This document shows positions 1 to 8,952 of a stretch of 64,000 nucleotides of DNA, piece by piece. Every line of letters starts with the position of its first letter. Positions within the stretch are counted from its first letter, which is position 1. This DNA is from Variovorax sp. 54 (GTDB lineage: Bacteria; Pseudomonadota; Gammaproteobacteria; Burkholderiales; Burkholderiaceae_C), in the NCBI RefSeq assembly GCF_002754375.1, contig NZ_PEFF01000001.1, positions 2,232,001 to 2,296,000 of the forward strand, read 5' to 3'. The position numbers and the translations under genes were made by a program. The notes beneath the pieces were generated by a model. That model searched no databases. It was not told where the DNA came from and was given only the letters and a program-made list of their open reading frames with translations.

Positions 1-1
1 C

Positions 2-298
2 GACCAGGTGCTCGAAGACTTCTTCCAGCAACAGGCGCCCTTGCCCGACGACCTGCACTTTCTGGCGTCGGCCTATGTTTTCGAAACAGCACGCCGCGAG
101 TTCGGCGGACGCTACCTGCGCGGCGACGACGACAACCCCTTCGTCCTCGTGATCGGCCCCGACAGCGCACAGGTCGGCGTCTGCGCCATGGCCAAGGTGC
201 GCGGGCGCGCCGTCAACGGTCCGGAAGACAGCCTGGCGTTCTTCTACGCCGGCATCGCGCCCGTGGTGCAACGCGGCGTGAGCGCCACGCTGATCTGA
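2..298 (+). CDS. C-terminal part of an unknown protein (5' end outside the window)
   Basis: An open frame enters from the left edge and ends in TGA at 296-298. About 99 residues are visible, so the true start lies outside. A GTG at position 8 is in frame but has no ribosome binding site and the frame stays open before it. The visible part looks soluble and mixed alpha/beta, with a central stretch VLVIGPDSAQVGVCAMAKV. There is no signal peptide or membrane segment. I do not recognise a family. About 138 bases follow before the next gene. Confidence 0.6.
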   Translation, partial: DQVLEDFFQQQAPLPDDLHFLASAYVFETARREFGGRYLRGDDDNPFVLVIGPDSAQVGVCAMAKVRGRAVNGPEDSLAFFYAGIAPVVQRGVSATLI

Positions 299-375
299 CG
301 CTGACAACGCAGCCGCAGCGGCATCACAGGCCGCTGCTACCCGCTGCGCCCGCCCCCTTCGAATAATGCGGCGAC

Positions 376-400
376 GGCCGGCGCGCACCCTGCGCCGGCC
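376..400. repeat. GC-rich inverted repeat between the first two genes
   Basis: GGCCGGCGC at 376-384 pairs with GCGCCGGCC at 392-400 around a 7-base loop. There is no T-run, so it is not a canonical intrinsic terminator. It could still be a transcript-end stem for the upstream gene. A -10-like AATAAT lies just before it at about 362-367, so part of it may lie in the leader of the DJ-1/PfpI gene. Confidence 0.35.
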
Positions 401-436
401 GGTTTCGCACCACCTCATCCGAAGGAGACAAACCCG

Positions 437-1015
437 ATGGCTCGCAAGATCCTGATGCTCTGCGGCGACTACGCCGAAGACTACGAAACCATGGTGCCGT
501 TCCAGACCCTGCTGGCCGTCGGCCACACCGTGCATGCGGTGGCGCCCGACAAGAAGGCCGGCGACTGGGTGCACACCGCCATCCACGACTTCGAAGGCGC
601 GCAGACCTACAGCGAGAAGCCGGGTCACCGCTTCACGCTGAACGCCACCTTCGACGAGGTGCGCCCCGAGGCCTACGACGCACTCGTGATCCCCGGCGGC
701 CGTGCGCCCGAGTACCTGCGCATGCACCCCCGCGTGGTCGAGATCGCGCGCCACTTCCTCGCGACCGACAAGCCGGTGGCCGCCGTCTGCCACGGCGCGC
801 AACTGCTCGCGGCCACGGGCCTCATCAAGGGCCGCAAGGTGTCGGCCTACCCGGCCTGCCAGGTCGAGGTGGAACTGGCCGGCGCCGAGTACATGGGCAT
901 TCCGGTCGACCAGGCCGTGACCGACCGCAACCTCGTCACCGCACCGGCCTGGCCAGCGCATCCGGCGTGGCTGTCGCAGTTCCTGGTGGTGCTCGGCACG
1001 CGCATCGAACACTGA
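437..1015 (+). CDS. DJ-1/PfpI family protein (class I glutamine amidotransferase-like fold)
   Basis: The protein has 192 residues, typical of the PfpI/DJ-1 superfamily (proteases, glyoxalases/deglycases, chaperones). The nucleophile elbow AVCHGAQ is clear, with Cys118 followed by His119. Acidic residues in the first loop (DYAEDYE, residues 11-17) can supply the usual glutamate next to the cysteine. [14 protein letters not shown] (about 82-95) is the conserved segment before the elbow. There is no signal peptide, so it is cytoplasmic. A ribosome binding site (GAAGGAG) lies 8-14 bases before the ATG. The family does not fix the substrate; deglycase/glyoxalase-like stress protection is as likely as proteolysis. 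The neighbours are unrelated. Confidence 0.9.
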   Translation: MARKILMLCGDYAEDYETMVPFQTLLAVGHTVHAVAPDKKAGDWVHTAIHDFEGAQTYSEKPGHRFTLNATFDEVRPEAYDALVIPGGRAPEYLRMHPRVVEIARHFLATDKPVAAVCHGAQLLAATGLIKGRKVSAYPACQVEVELAGAEYMGIPVDQAVTDRNLVTAPAWPAHPAWLSQFLVVLGTRIEH

Positions 1016-1089
1016 GCCGGCGAAAGTGCGTGGGCGGCGCTACAGTGCCGCGTCGCCCCGATTCACCCCGCCTCTCGAGGAGATGGCCC

Positions 1090-1512
1090 ATGTGCGAAGT
1101 CTTCATCAGCGCCGATCCGCAAAGCTACGACGCGCGCACGCGCTCGGTGCGCCTGCACGGCGTGGTCACCAGCATCCGGCTCGAGAACCTGTTCTGGCAG
1201 GTGCTCGAAGAGATCGCGCAGCGCGACGGCATGGCCGTGGTGCAGCTCATCGAGCGGCTGTACGACGAGCTGGTGGCGGCGCGCGGCGAGGTCGGCAACT
1301 TCGCGTCGTTCCTGCGCGTGTGCGCGTTGCGCTACGAGGCGATGGTGGCGCAGGGACGGATTCCGGCCGACACGTCGATCGCGATCCGCTCGCTCGATGC
1401 CAACGCCGTGCTGCATGAACTGCCGCAGGGTTGGGGGCGACCGGCGCAGCAGCAACAAACAGACGGGACGCGCGTGCACACGCTCCACACCGCCGTGCGG
1501 CGGCATGCGTAG
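1090..1512 (+). CDS. Ribbon-helix-helix domain protein
   Basis: The protein has 140 residues. The start at 1090 follows GAGGAG at a good distance; a longer reading frame begins at 967 inside the previous gene and was rejected. Residues about 17-75 match the RHH_4-type layout: a basic beta strand (TRSVRLHGVVTSIRL), then LENLFWQVLEEIAQRDGMAVVQLIERLYDEL, and a third helix. The C-terminus is Gln- and His-rich and probably disordered. These small dimeric proteins are usually DNA-binding regulators, but no target is visible. The gene converges on the autotransporter; the stops are 17 bases apart. Confidence 0.75.
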   Translation: MCEVFISADPQSYDARTRSVRLHGVVTSIRLENLFWQVLEEIAQRDGMAVVQLIERLYDELVAARGEVGNFASFLRVCALRYEAMVAQGRIPADTSIAIRSLDANAVLHELPQGWGRPAQQQQTDGTRVHTLHTAVRRHA

Positions 1513-1529
1513 GCGCCGCCCTCACGAGA

Positions 1530-4500
1530 TCACCAGCGGATCTTCACGCCGACGCTCGCGTTCACCCCGCTCTTGACGCGCGCGTCGCCGCCGGAGCCCG
1601 CCCACAGCTTGCCCAGCTCCACATACACGCTCGTGTTCTCGGCCACCTGCAGCGTGGCCCCTGCCGCCAGCTCGGTGCTGCTGCCGCCGGTGCGCGTCGC
1701 GATGTCCGTGACACCGGCCGGGCCGACGAAGCGGGTGACGTCGGTGCCGCTGCTGTTGCGGTAGAAATTGACCCGCACATAGGGCTGCAGCAGCCCGGCG
1801 CTGGTGACGAACTCGCCCTTCACCCGCACGCCGGCGCGTGCCCGCCAGCCGTTGTGGCTCTTCTGCTGCACGAGGGCGCCGGAGATGCCCGTGTCGCCCA
1901 GGCTCACCCGCTGGTGCACCAGCTGCACCTGCGGCTCGAGGGTCCAGTTCTGCGCAATGGGAATCGACTGCCCCACCTCGATGGACGCCAGCAGGCTGTT
2001 GCCCTTGCCGCCCCGGGAGAAGCCCAGCGTGGGCATGGCGCTGTAGCGGAGGCGGCCGGCCTGCAGCACGCCGTCGACGTACAGGCCGCTGGCGTGCTTC
2101 CAGGTGGCATAGGCGCCCAGGTACTCGCTCTTCTGGTTGTTGGTGCCCACGCCGAGGTTCGCCAGGCCGCTGGCAAAGCCGTTCACGCGCATGTCGCCGT
2201 CGAGCTGGCCGACGTACACGCCCGTGCGCCAGTCGGGGTTGGCCCACAGGTCGGTGCCGGCCTGGAAGCCCGTGAGGCGCCCCTTGCTCGTAGGGCTCAC
2301 GGTGCCGCCCTGCGCGATGGTGCGCTCGGTGCTGATGATGCGGCCCCAGGCCTGGCGGTAACCCTGCGCGGGCGTGACCGTGTTCGCACCCGTGACCAGG
2401 TTGTCGCCCATGCGCAGATGCAGGTTGCCGAGCATCGCGAGGCTGGACTGGCGCAGCTGCTCGGGCAGCGCGGCGTAGAGCGGCACTTCGGCGCGGTAGG
2501 TGGGCACGACGAGCACAGGCACGCCGCCTGCGCCGCCAGTGCTGGTGCCGCCACCGCTGGCAGGCGGCGTGCCGGGCGTCACGGGCGTCACCGGCGTGAC
2601 GGGGGTGACGGGCGCGGTGGTCGAGCGCAGGTACCAGTTCTCGCCCGCGCCGGTGGCATCGGCCGCATGCAGCCGGTACTCGTAGGCGCCCGCATCGACG
2701 TGCGTGCCGGCCAGCAGGAACGCGCTCCTGGTGGTCTGCGCGGTGGTCGTCGCGCCGTTGAGGGCGCTGATCACCTCGATGCCGTTGCCGGTGGTGAGCG
2801 CGCCCAAGCCGCCCAGGTTGGTGATCTGCACATTCGTCGTGCCGCTGGCGACGGCGGTGGCGCCGCTCAGGATGAGCCGGTCGCTCGCGCTCGCACTGCC
2901 GCCCAGCGCGGTACCCAGTCGCAGCGTGCCGCCGTTGCCCACCCAGGGGCCGTTGACAGTGAGCGTGGTGCCTGGCACCGCGCCCACCAGCGACACCGTG
3001 CCGCTGTGGGCCATCGACGCGAGGGTCTGGCTGTTGCCGGCCAGGTCGAGCGTCGCACCGGTGGCCACGGTGAAGGGGCTCACGCTGCTGAGCACGTTGG
3101 CCGCGCCAGCGCGCAGGGTGCCTGCCGCGATGTTGGTCCCGCCCGCATGGGTATCGGCACCGCTCAGCGTGAGCACGCCCGCGCCGATCTTCACGAGATC
3201 GCTGACGCCGGAGATCGCACCCGTCCACGCCATGTTGTTCCCGTTGGTGTCGATGGTGCCCGTGCCGCCCAGCAGCAGGGCGTTGTTGACGCTGAGGCCA
3301 CCGGCGCCCGCGACGACGCTGGCGGTCGCGCCCGCGCCGATCGAGATCGCGCCCGTCATCGACGAGCCTGTGTTCAGCGTGAGGCTGTTGGCGCCGCCCG
3401 TGAACGCGACCGCCGCGGCGCGTGTGAGGCCGTCGCCGCCCAGGCCACCCGAGATCGTTCCGCCATTGGTCAGCGTGAGGTTGGCGCCCGTCACGCCCGC
3501 GCCACCCACACCGTTGGCACCGCTCGGGCCGCCGCTGCTGTTGGCCCCGCCGACGCCGCCCGCTCCACCGGCGATGGTGCCGGTGTTGGTGATGCTTGCG
3601 CCCGCGCCGGTCGATGCGAGGCCCGCCCCGCCGTCGCCGCCAGCGCCCGGTGAACCAGTGCCACCCGCCCCACCGCCGGCCGCACCGCCAGCGCCCCCGG
3701 CGCCGCCCGTGATCGCGCCGGTGTTGCCGACGGTGACAGCGACGCCCGCGAGCGTCGCGCCGATGCCCCCAGCGCCGCCGCCGCCGCCCGAGGCGTTGGA
3801 ACGGGCGGGCAGCAATTCGGCCCCACCGGCGCCGCCGGCACCGCCCGTGAGGGGGCCGGTGTTGTTGAAGCTGAGTCCCGGGTTGGTCGCGTTCAGGTAG
3901 AACCCGCCGCCCCCGCTGCCGCCGCCGCCGCCTTGCGAGAAGGCGTCGCCGCCCTTGCCGCCCGCGCCGCCCGTGGAAGACCCCGTGGCCGTGTAGCTGC
4001 CGAGCGGACCGCTGAGGATCGAGCCGTAGCCGCCGGCACCGCCGCCGCCGGCCGCCCAGTACCCGTTGCCGCCCGCGCCACCGATGCCACCGGTGTAGCT
4101 GTCGGACGAGCTGCCGAGGTTGTTGGCGATCGACATCCCCTGGAAGCCACCGCCGCCGCCCCCGCCATAGCCGTTGCCGTTGCCGGGGTCACCGGTCTGC
4201 GCCTGGCCCGCGCCGCCGGCGGCGCCCTGGAACGCACCGGGCCCCGTGGGCGCGCTGGTGGTGCCGGCTGCGCCGCCGGTGCCCGGCGTGGCACCGCCGA
4301 AGCTGCCGATGCTGGCGTTGGCCCCCGCCGTGACGCCGCCCGGCGTCGACGATCCGCCCGTGCCGCCGAATGCATTGACCGTGGTGTCGTTGAGCCCGCC
4401 GCTGCCGCCCGTGCCGTCGCTGCCGCCCGTGCCCGCATTCAGCGACGGGTCGCCGACCGGCTGGCCGCCCGCGCCGCCGGCCGCGAGCACCGGCACGACG

Positions 4501-4649
4501 CAGACCCACAGGGCCGCCGCTGCTGCTGCTGCCGCCACCGCGCGCACGCCGCCCCCGCCGCACGACCGCGCGTGGCCGCGCGCGATTTCCGGTGCGGCCA
4601 CCCAGGTGCCGGCGGTGGGACTCCACAGGGTTCGGAAGAACTTGTTCAT
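1530..4649 (-). CDS. Glycine-rich autotransporter (type Va secretion)
   Basis: The protein has 1039 residues. The start was set at MNKFFRTLW (4649) because AAGGGAG lies just upstream and this is the extended signal peptide region typical of type V proteins; the frame is open for 89 more codons. A long hydrophobic alanine run follows (residues about 37-60). The passenger (about 60-700) is very rich in Gly, Ala, Ser and Thr, with many GGAGGAGG-type stretches and PATR-like beta-strand motifs (GVLTLSGADTHAGGT). A Pro/Thr-rich linker (VTPVTPVTPG) leads into an autotransporter beta-barrel of about 325 residues, ending in the outer-membrane signature VKIRW. Its function is probably adhesion, but no catalytic motif was seen. 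tamA-tamB, known to help such proteins assemble, lie at 49-55 kb. Confidence 0.88.
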   Translation of the reverse strand: MNKFFRTLWSPTAGTWVAAPEIARGHARSCGGGGVRAVAAAAAAAALWVCVVPVLAAGGAGGQPVGDPSLNAGTGGSDGTGGSGGLNDTTVNAFGGTGGSSTPGGVTAGANASIGSFGGATPGTGGAAGTTSAPTGPGAFQGAAGGAGQAQTGDPGNGNGYGGGGGGGFQGMSIANNLGSSSDSYTGGIGGAGGNGYWAAGGGGAGGYGSILSGPLGSYTATGSSTGGAGGKGGDAFSQGGGGGSGGGGFYLNATNPGLSFNNTGPLTGGAGGAGGAELLPARSNASGGGGGAGGIGATLAGVAVTVGNTGAITGGAGGAGGAAGGGAGGTGSPGAGGDGGAGLASTGAGASITNTGTIAGGAGGVGGANSSGGPSGANGVGGAGVTGANLTLTNGGTISGGLGGDGLTRAAAVAFTGGANSLTLNTGSSMTGAISIGAGATASVVAGAGGLSVNNALLLGGTGTIDTNGNNMAWTGAISGVSDLVKIGAGVLTLSGADTHAGGTNIAAGTLRAGAANVLSSVSPFTVATGATLDLAGNSQTLASMAHSGTVSLVGAVPGTTLTVNGPWVGNGGTLRLGTALGGSASASDRLILSGATAVASGTTNVQITNLGGLGALTTGNGIEVISALNGATTTAQTTRSAFLLAGTHVDAGAYEYRLHAADATGAGENWYLRSTTAPVTPVTPVTPVTPGTPPASGGGTSTGGAGGVPVLVVPTYRAEVPLYAALPEQLRQSSLAMLGNLHLRMGDNLVTGANTVTPAQGYRQAWGRIISTERTIAQGGTVSPTSKGRLTGFQAGTDLWANPDWRTGVYVGQLDGDMRVNGFASGLANLGVGTNNQKSEYLGAYATWKHASGLYVDGVLQAGRLRYSAMPTLGFSRGGKGNSLLASIEVGQSIPIAQNWTLEPQVQLVHQRVSLGDTGISGALVQQKSHNGWRARAGVRVKGEFVTSAGLLQPYVRVNFYRNSSGTDVTRFVGPAGVTDIATRTGGSSTELAAGATLQVAENTSVYVELGKLWAGSGGDARVKSGVNASVGVKIRW

Positions 4650-4889
4650 GACTTCAACTCCCTTTTCGTTCACTGGCAAATCGGGCGGGTGTCCGCATGC
4701 AGCAGCAATGGCTGGCTCCTCCACGCGACAACGATTTCGGATGTGCAAGTCAAAAATGTAAGAACGCGTGCCAGTTACGCGTATCCCTGCAAGGGGGTAG
4801 CCTGAAACAGGAACGACCTGTCGGATGCGAGGCCCCGCCGCCTCTGTCAGGACGCGCGGTAGACGGTCTACCCCACCGCGTATCCGTAC

Positions 4890-4901
4890 GTAACATGTGA
4901 C
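4890..4901. promoter_or_regulatory. GTAAC/GTGAC half-site pair upstream of the autotransporter
   Basis: GTAAC at 4890-4894 and GTGAC at 4897-4901 repeat with a 7-base period; a further GTTAC lies at 4774-4778. They are about 245 and 125 bases upstream of the autotransporter start. The 7-base spacing matches the pair before the flp pilin gene at 14620-14631. This is a candidate operator only. No sigma-54 site with canonical spacing was found between it and the gene. Confidence 0.35.
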
Positions 4902-4950
4902 TTTGGGACAGCACAATCATTCGCGCCGGGCGTGGCACGAACGGCGATAC

Positions 4951-4981
4951 CCCAAAAGAAAAGGCACCCTCGCGGGTGCCT
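4951..4981 (-). terminator. Rho-independent terminator of the pca/Bug operon
   Basis: Read on the minus strand, GGCACCC, a CGCGA-type loop and GGGTGCC (4963-4980) are followed by TTTTCTTTT (4952-4962). It lies 40 bases after the stop of the last Bug gene. It closes the minus-strand operon that begins at 9650 and separates it from the autotransporter promoter region. Confidence 0.85.
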
Positions 4982-5020
4982 TGTTCGTTGCAGGTGCCGC
5001 GCCGAGCGCGAGCTGTCCAA

Positions 5021-6034
5021 TCAGTCCAGTGACACGTTCGCCTTGCGGATCACGTCCGTGAAGCGCCTCGTTTCCGTCGCCACGAACTGGTCGAACTGCG
5101 GGCGCGTGGTCGGGAACGGCTCGTAGCCGAAGCTCTTGAACTTCTCCAGCACGTCGGGTTCGGCCAGGCCCTTCTCGATGTCGCGCTTGATCTTCTCCGT
5201 CACCGAAGCCGGCAGGCCCTTCGGCACGGCGATGGCGTTCCAGCCGATGACCTCGAAGCCCTTCGGGCCGCCCGATTCGCTCACGGTCGGCACGTCGGGG
5301 AAGGCGGCGTTGCGCTGGGGCGCGGCCACGGCCAGGAAGCGCAGCTTGTTGGCGCGCTGCAGCGGGCCGGCGGTGGCGCTGCTGCCCAGGGCAAAGGCCA
5401 GTTCGCCCGTGGCCACCGAGGTGTAGAGCTGCGTGGTTTCCTTGTAGATGATGTGTTCCATCTGCGTGCCGGTGGCCGACTCGAACAGTTCCGAGCCCAG
5501 GTGCACCGGGTTGCCGACCGACCACGAGCCGTAGTCGAGCTTGCCGGGGTTGGCCTTGGCGTCGGCGATGAGGTCGCCCACGGTCTTGTACTTGCTGTTC
5601 GTGGCCACGGTGAAGAAGAAATACGTCTTGAACAGCGGCAGCAGCGCGTCGAAGTCCTTGCTGGCGTCGTAGGGCAGCTTCTTGAACAGCGCCGGGTACG
5701 CGGCCAGGTGCACGTTGTCGAGCACGACGATGTCGTGGCCGTCTTTCGCGCCGCGCTTGAAGGCGTCGATGGCGATGAAGCCGTTGCCGCCCGGGCGGTT
5801 CTCGACCACCACCGGCTGGCCCCAGGCGCGCGAGAGCTTGTCGGCCACGAGGCGGGCCACGCCGTCCGGACCACCGCCGACCGGGAACGGCGTGATGATG
5901 CGCACGGGCTTGGTCGGGAACGCTGCAGGCTGCTGTTGTGCCGAAGCGGTCAGCGGCAGCAGGCCGCCGGCGGTCAGGGCCAGCGCGGCCGCTGCGATGG
6001 CGCGACGCGAGAGCGACGAACGGAAGAAGGACAT
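5021..6034 (-). CDS. Bug/TctC family tripartite tricarboxylate binding protein (first of three)
   Basis: The protein has 337 residues. The start at 6034 (MSFFRSSLSRR) gives a clean signal peptide with a basic n-region, a hydrophobic core and cleavage near TASAQ; the frame extends 34 codons further without a signal. Mature motifs are typical of Bug proteins: FPTKPVRIITPFPVGGGPDGVAR, VVENRPGGNG near residue 90, and a conserved C-terminal lobe. It is a periplasmic binding protein for a carboxylate or aromatic acid. No TctA/TctB membrane genes are nearby, the usual situation for orphan Bug proteins in Burkholderiales. It is last in the pcaIJF operon, 59 bases after the second Bug gene, so an aromatic-acid or pathway-intermediate ligand is a reasonable inference. 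Confidence 0.9.
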   Translation of the reverse strand: MSFFRSSLSRRAIAAAALALTAGGLLPLTASAQQQPAAFPTKPVRIITPFPVGGGPDGVARLVADKLSRAWGQPVVVENRPGGNGFIAIDAFKRGAKDGHDIVVLDNVHLAAYPALFKKLPYDASKDFDALLPLFKTYFFFTVATNSKYKTVGDLIADAKANPGKLDYGSWSVGNPVHLGSELFESATGTQMEHIIYKETTQLYTSVATGELAFALGSSATAGPLQRANKLRFLAVAAPQRNAAFPDVPTVSESGGPKGFEVIGWNAIAVPKGLPASVTEKIKRDIEKGLAEPDVLEKFKSFGYEPFPTTRPQFDQFVATETRRFTDVIRKANVSLD

Positions 6035-6093
6035 GAAGGAAGTCTCCGGTTTAAAAATCGTTGATTGATTGAGTGCAGCGCGGAGCCGCTCGG

Positions 6094-7071
6094 TCAGTCG
6101 ACCGACGCGCCCGAGGCCTTGACGATGCCGGCCCACAGCGCGCTTTCCTTCGCGATGAGCGCGGCGTAGTCGGCCGGCCCGCCGAGCAGCGGCACGGCGC
6201 CTTCCACGTCGAGCCGCGACTGGAACTCGGCACCGCCCGCCACCTGCAGCATCTGCGCCGACAGCGTCTTCACGAACGCTTCGGCCGTGCCGCGCGGCGC
6301 GAGGATGCCGTAGGTGAGCGTGCTCTCGAAGCCCGCGAGTTCGCGCAAGCCCGACTCGGCCACGGTGGGCACGTCGGGCAGCGACGGCAAACGCTTGGCG
6401 CCCGTGACGGCAATGGCGCGCAGGCGCCCGCCCTTGACCAGCGCGAGCGCGGGAGGGATGACGCTGAACATCATCTGCACCTGGCCGCCCGCGAGGTCGG
6501 TGAGCGCGGGGTTGGTGCCCTTGTAGGGGATGTGATTGATCTTCGTGCCGGTGCGCTGCGCGAAGAGTTCGCCCGTGAGGTGACCGCCGGTGCCGCTGCC
6601 GCTCGACGCGTAGTCGAGCAGGCCCGGGCGCGACTTCGCCTCGTTGACGAGGTCGGCCACGGTGCGCACCTTCGAGGCCGCGGGCACCACGAGCACGAGC
6701 GCGGACGACGCGAACATGGCCACGGGCAGCAGGTCCTTGCGGGCGTCGAACTTCAGGCCCTTGTACAGCGCCGGGTTGATCGACACGGTGCCCGTGTGGC
6801 CCAGCAGCAGTGTGCTGCCGTCGGGCGTGCTGCGCACCACCTGCTCGGTGCCGAGGTTGCCGCCCGCGCCGGGTTTGTTGTCGACGATGACGCCCGACTT
6901 GCGCACCTCGCCCAGGCCCTTGGCCATCTGGCGTGCGAACACGTCGTTGCCGCCGCCGGCCGCGAACGGCACGACGATGCGGATCGGCTTGCCGTCGGCC
7001 TGCTGCGCATGGGCGGGCAGGCCCGCTGCTGCCAGCAGCCCCAGCAGCAGCTCGCGTCGGGCGAGAGTCAT
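6094..7071 (-). CDS. Bug/TctC family binding protein (second of three)
   Basis: The protein has 325 residues. The start at 7071 (MTLARRELLLGL) shares one base with the stop of pcaF (TGATG), which indicates translational coupling and fixes the start. The signal peptide ends near PAHAQ. Bug motifs include PIRIVVPFAAGGGNDVFAR, IVDNKPGAGGNLG and GHTGTVSINPALYK. It differs clearly from the next gene product, so this is not a recent duplication. As part of the pcaIJF operon it may capture a protocatechuate-pathway substrate in the periplasm. No cognate membrane component is present. Confidence 0.92.
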   Translation of the reverse strand: MTLARRELLLGLLAAAGLPAHAQQADGKPIRIVVPFAAGGGNDVFARQMAKGLGEVRKSGVIVDNKPGAGGNLGTEQVVRSTPDGSTLLLGHTGTVSINPALYKGLKFDARKDLLPVAMFASSALVLVVPAASKVRTVADLVNEAKSRPGLLDYASSGSGTGGHLTGELFAQRTGTKINHIPYKGTNPALTDLAGGQVQMMFSVIPPALALVKGGRLRAIAVTGAKRLPSLPDVPTVAESGLRELAGFESTLTYGILAPRGTAEAFVKTLSAQMLQVAGGAEFQSRLDVEGAVPLLGGPADYAALIAKESALWAGIVKASGASVD

Positions 7072-8276
7072 CAGACGCGTTCCAGGATCACGGCAATGCC
7101 CTGCCCCACGCCGATGCACATCGTGCACAGCGCGTAGCGGCCGCCGCCCTTGTGCAGCTGGTTCACCGCGGTGGTGGCCAGGCGTGCGCCGCTGGCGCCG
7201 AGCGGGTGGCCCAGTGCAATGGCGCCGCCGTTGATGTTCACGCGCGCGTCGTCGTCCTTCAGGCCCAGGAGGCGCAGCACGGCGAGGCCTTGCGCCGCGA
7301 AGGCTTCGTTGAGTTCGATGACGTCGATCTGGTCGAGCGTGAGACCGGTGAGCGCCAGCACCTTCTGCGTGGCGGGCGCCGGGCCGATGCCCATGATGCG
7401 CGGCGCGACACCGGCCGTGGCCATGCCGACCACGCGGGCGCGCGGCGTGAGGCCGTGCTTGGCGGCGCTGGCTTCGTCGGCCAGCAGCAGCGCGCAGGCG
7501 CCGTCGTTCACGCCGCTGGCATTGCCGGCGGTGACGGTGCCGTCGGGGCGCACGATGGGCTTGAGCTTGGCCAGCGCCTCCAGCGTGGTGTCACGCGGAT
7601 GCTCGTCCTTGTTGACGATGATCGCGTCGCCCTTTTTCTGCGGCACGCTCACGGGCACGATCTCGGCGTCGAAGAAGCCGGACTTCTGCGAGGCCACGGC
7701 GCGCAGCTGCGAGTTGAGCGCCATCAGGTCTTGCGCCTCGCGCTCGATCTTGTAGTCGGTGGCCACGTTCTCGGCCGTCTCGGGCATCGAGTCGACGCCG
7801 TACTGCGCCTTCATGAGCTTGTTGACGAAGCGCCAGCCGATGGTGGTGTCGTACACCGCGTTGTTGCGGCTGAAGGCGCTCTCGGCCTTGGGCATGACGA
7901 AGGGCGCGCGGCTCATGCTTTCGACGCCGCCGGCAATCATCAGACCGGCTTCACCGGCGCGGATGGCGCGCGCTGCGGTGCCCAGTGCATCGAGGCCCGA
8001 ACCGCACAGGCGGTTGATGGTGCCGCCGCCCACTTCGATCGGCAGGCCCGCGAGCAGCGCCGACATGCGCGCGACGTTGCGGTTGTCTTCGCCGGCCTGG
8101 TTGGCGCAGCCGTAGAGCACATCGCTCACGGCCTGCCAGTCGACGTTCTTGTTGCGCTCGATCAGTGCGCGCAGGGGCACGGCGCCGAGGTCGTCGGTGC
8201 GCACGCTGCTGAGCGAACCGCCGTAGCGGCCGAAGGGGGTGCGCACGGCGTCGCAGATGAAGGCTTGGGTGGTCAT
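7071..8276 (-). CDS. pcaF: 3-oxoadipyl-CoA thiolase
   Basis: The protein has 401 residues, full length for the family. It cleaves 3-oxoadipyl-CoA with CoA to succinyl-CoA and acetyl-CoA, the last step of the beta-ketoadipate pathway. The nucleophile is Cys91 in NRLCGSG. The C-terminal catalytic pair is in GGAIALGHPLGASGAR (His near 357) and CTMCIGVGQG (Cys near 387). NEAFAAQ, another thiolase signature, is present. The protein is cytosolic. The gene lies 28 bases after pcaJ and overlaps the next Bug gene by one base. The sequence alone does not fully exclude a general acetyl-CoA acetyltransferase, but pcaI and pcaJ next to it make PcaF the best call. Confidence 0.92.
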   Translation of the reverse strand: MTTQAFICDAVRTPFGRYGGSLSSVRTDDLGAVPLRALIERNKNVDWQAVSDVLYGCANQAGEDNRNVARMSALLAGLPIEVGGGTINRLCGSGLDALGTAARAIRAGEAGLMIAGGVESMSRAPFVMPKAESAFSRNNAVYDTTIGWRFVNKLMKAQYGVDSMPETAENVATDYKIEREAQDLMALNSQLRAVASQKSGFFDAEIVPVSVPQKKGDAIIVNKDEHPRDTTLEALAKLKPIVRPDGTVTAGNASGVNDGACALLLADEASAAKHGLTPRARVVGMATAGVAPRIMGIGPAPATQKVLALTGLTLDQIDVIELNEAFAAQGLAVLRLLGLKDDDARVNINGGAIALGHPLGASGARLATTAVNQLHKGGGRYALCTMCIGVGQGIAVILERV

Positions 8277-8304
8277 GTGAGTTGTCTCTGTGATGTTGAA
8301 CGGA

Positions 8305-8952
8305 TCAGGCGGCGATCGGCAGGCCGACGAGCTTCTCGAGTTCTTCGCGGGTGAGGCCTTCGACGAGGTCGACGAGCTTCAAACCTTGCGTCGTGCATTC
8401 GAGCGTGGCGAGGTCGGAGTACACGCGCTTGACGCAGCCGATGCCGGTCAGCGGATAGGTGCATGCCTGCACCAGCTTGCTCGCGCCCTGCTTGGTCAGC
8501 AAATCCATCATGACCCACGTCTGCTTGGCGCCGATGGCCAGGTCCATTGCGCCGCCGACCGCGGGAATGGCGTCTTTCTCGCCCGTGTGCCAGTTGGCGA
8601 GGTCGCCGGTGGCCGACACCTGGAACGCGCCGAGCACGCAGATGTCGAGGTGGCCGCCGCGCATCATCGCGAAGCTGTCGGCATGGTGAAAGAACGAACC
8701 GCCCGGCAGCAGCGTGACGGGCTGCTTGCCGGCGTTGATGAGGTCGTAGTCTTCTTCGCCGGCCTCGGGCGCGGGGCCCATGCCGAGGATGCCGTTCTCG
8801 CTTTGCAGGATGACTTCGCGGCCCTTCGGCAGGTGGTTGGCCACGAGCGTGGGCTGGCCGATGCCGAGGTTGACGACGGCGCCGTCGAAGATGTCTTGTG
8901 CCACTCGCGCGGCGAGCTGGTCCTTGGTGCGACGTGTGTATGCCATGGTCAT
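8305..8952 (-). CDS. pcaJ: 3-oxoadipate CoA-transferase, beta subunit
   Basis: The protein has 215 residues. It is the B subunit of the succinyl-CoA:3-oxoadipate CoA-transferase. The catalytic glutamate lies in QSENGILGMGP (about residue 52). GGAMDLAIGAKQ and LLTKQG are family signatures. The start at 8952 overlaps the pcaI stop as ATGA; a second in-frame ATG lies at 8946. The two subunits would be made in equal amounts by coupled translation. Confidence 0.93.
   Translation of the reverse strand: MTMAYTRRTKDQLAARVAQDIFDGAVVNLGIGQPTLVANHLPKGREVILQSENGILGMGPAPEAGEEDYDLINAGKQPVTLLPGGSFFHHADSFAMMRGGHLDICVLGAFQVSATGDLANWHTGEKDAIPAVGGAMDLAIGAKQTWVMMDLLTKQGASKLVQACTYPLTGIGCVKRVYSDLATLECTTQGLKLVDLVEGLTREELEKLVGLPIAA

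Noticed and set aside
1431..3653. A 740-codon plus-strand frame opposite the autotransporter
   Set aside because: It is low-complexity Arg/Ala sequence from antisense GC-rich DNA, and the minus-strand frame has a signal region and a beta-barrel.
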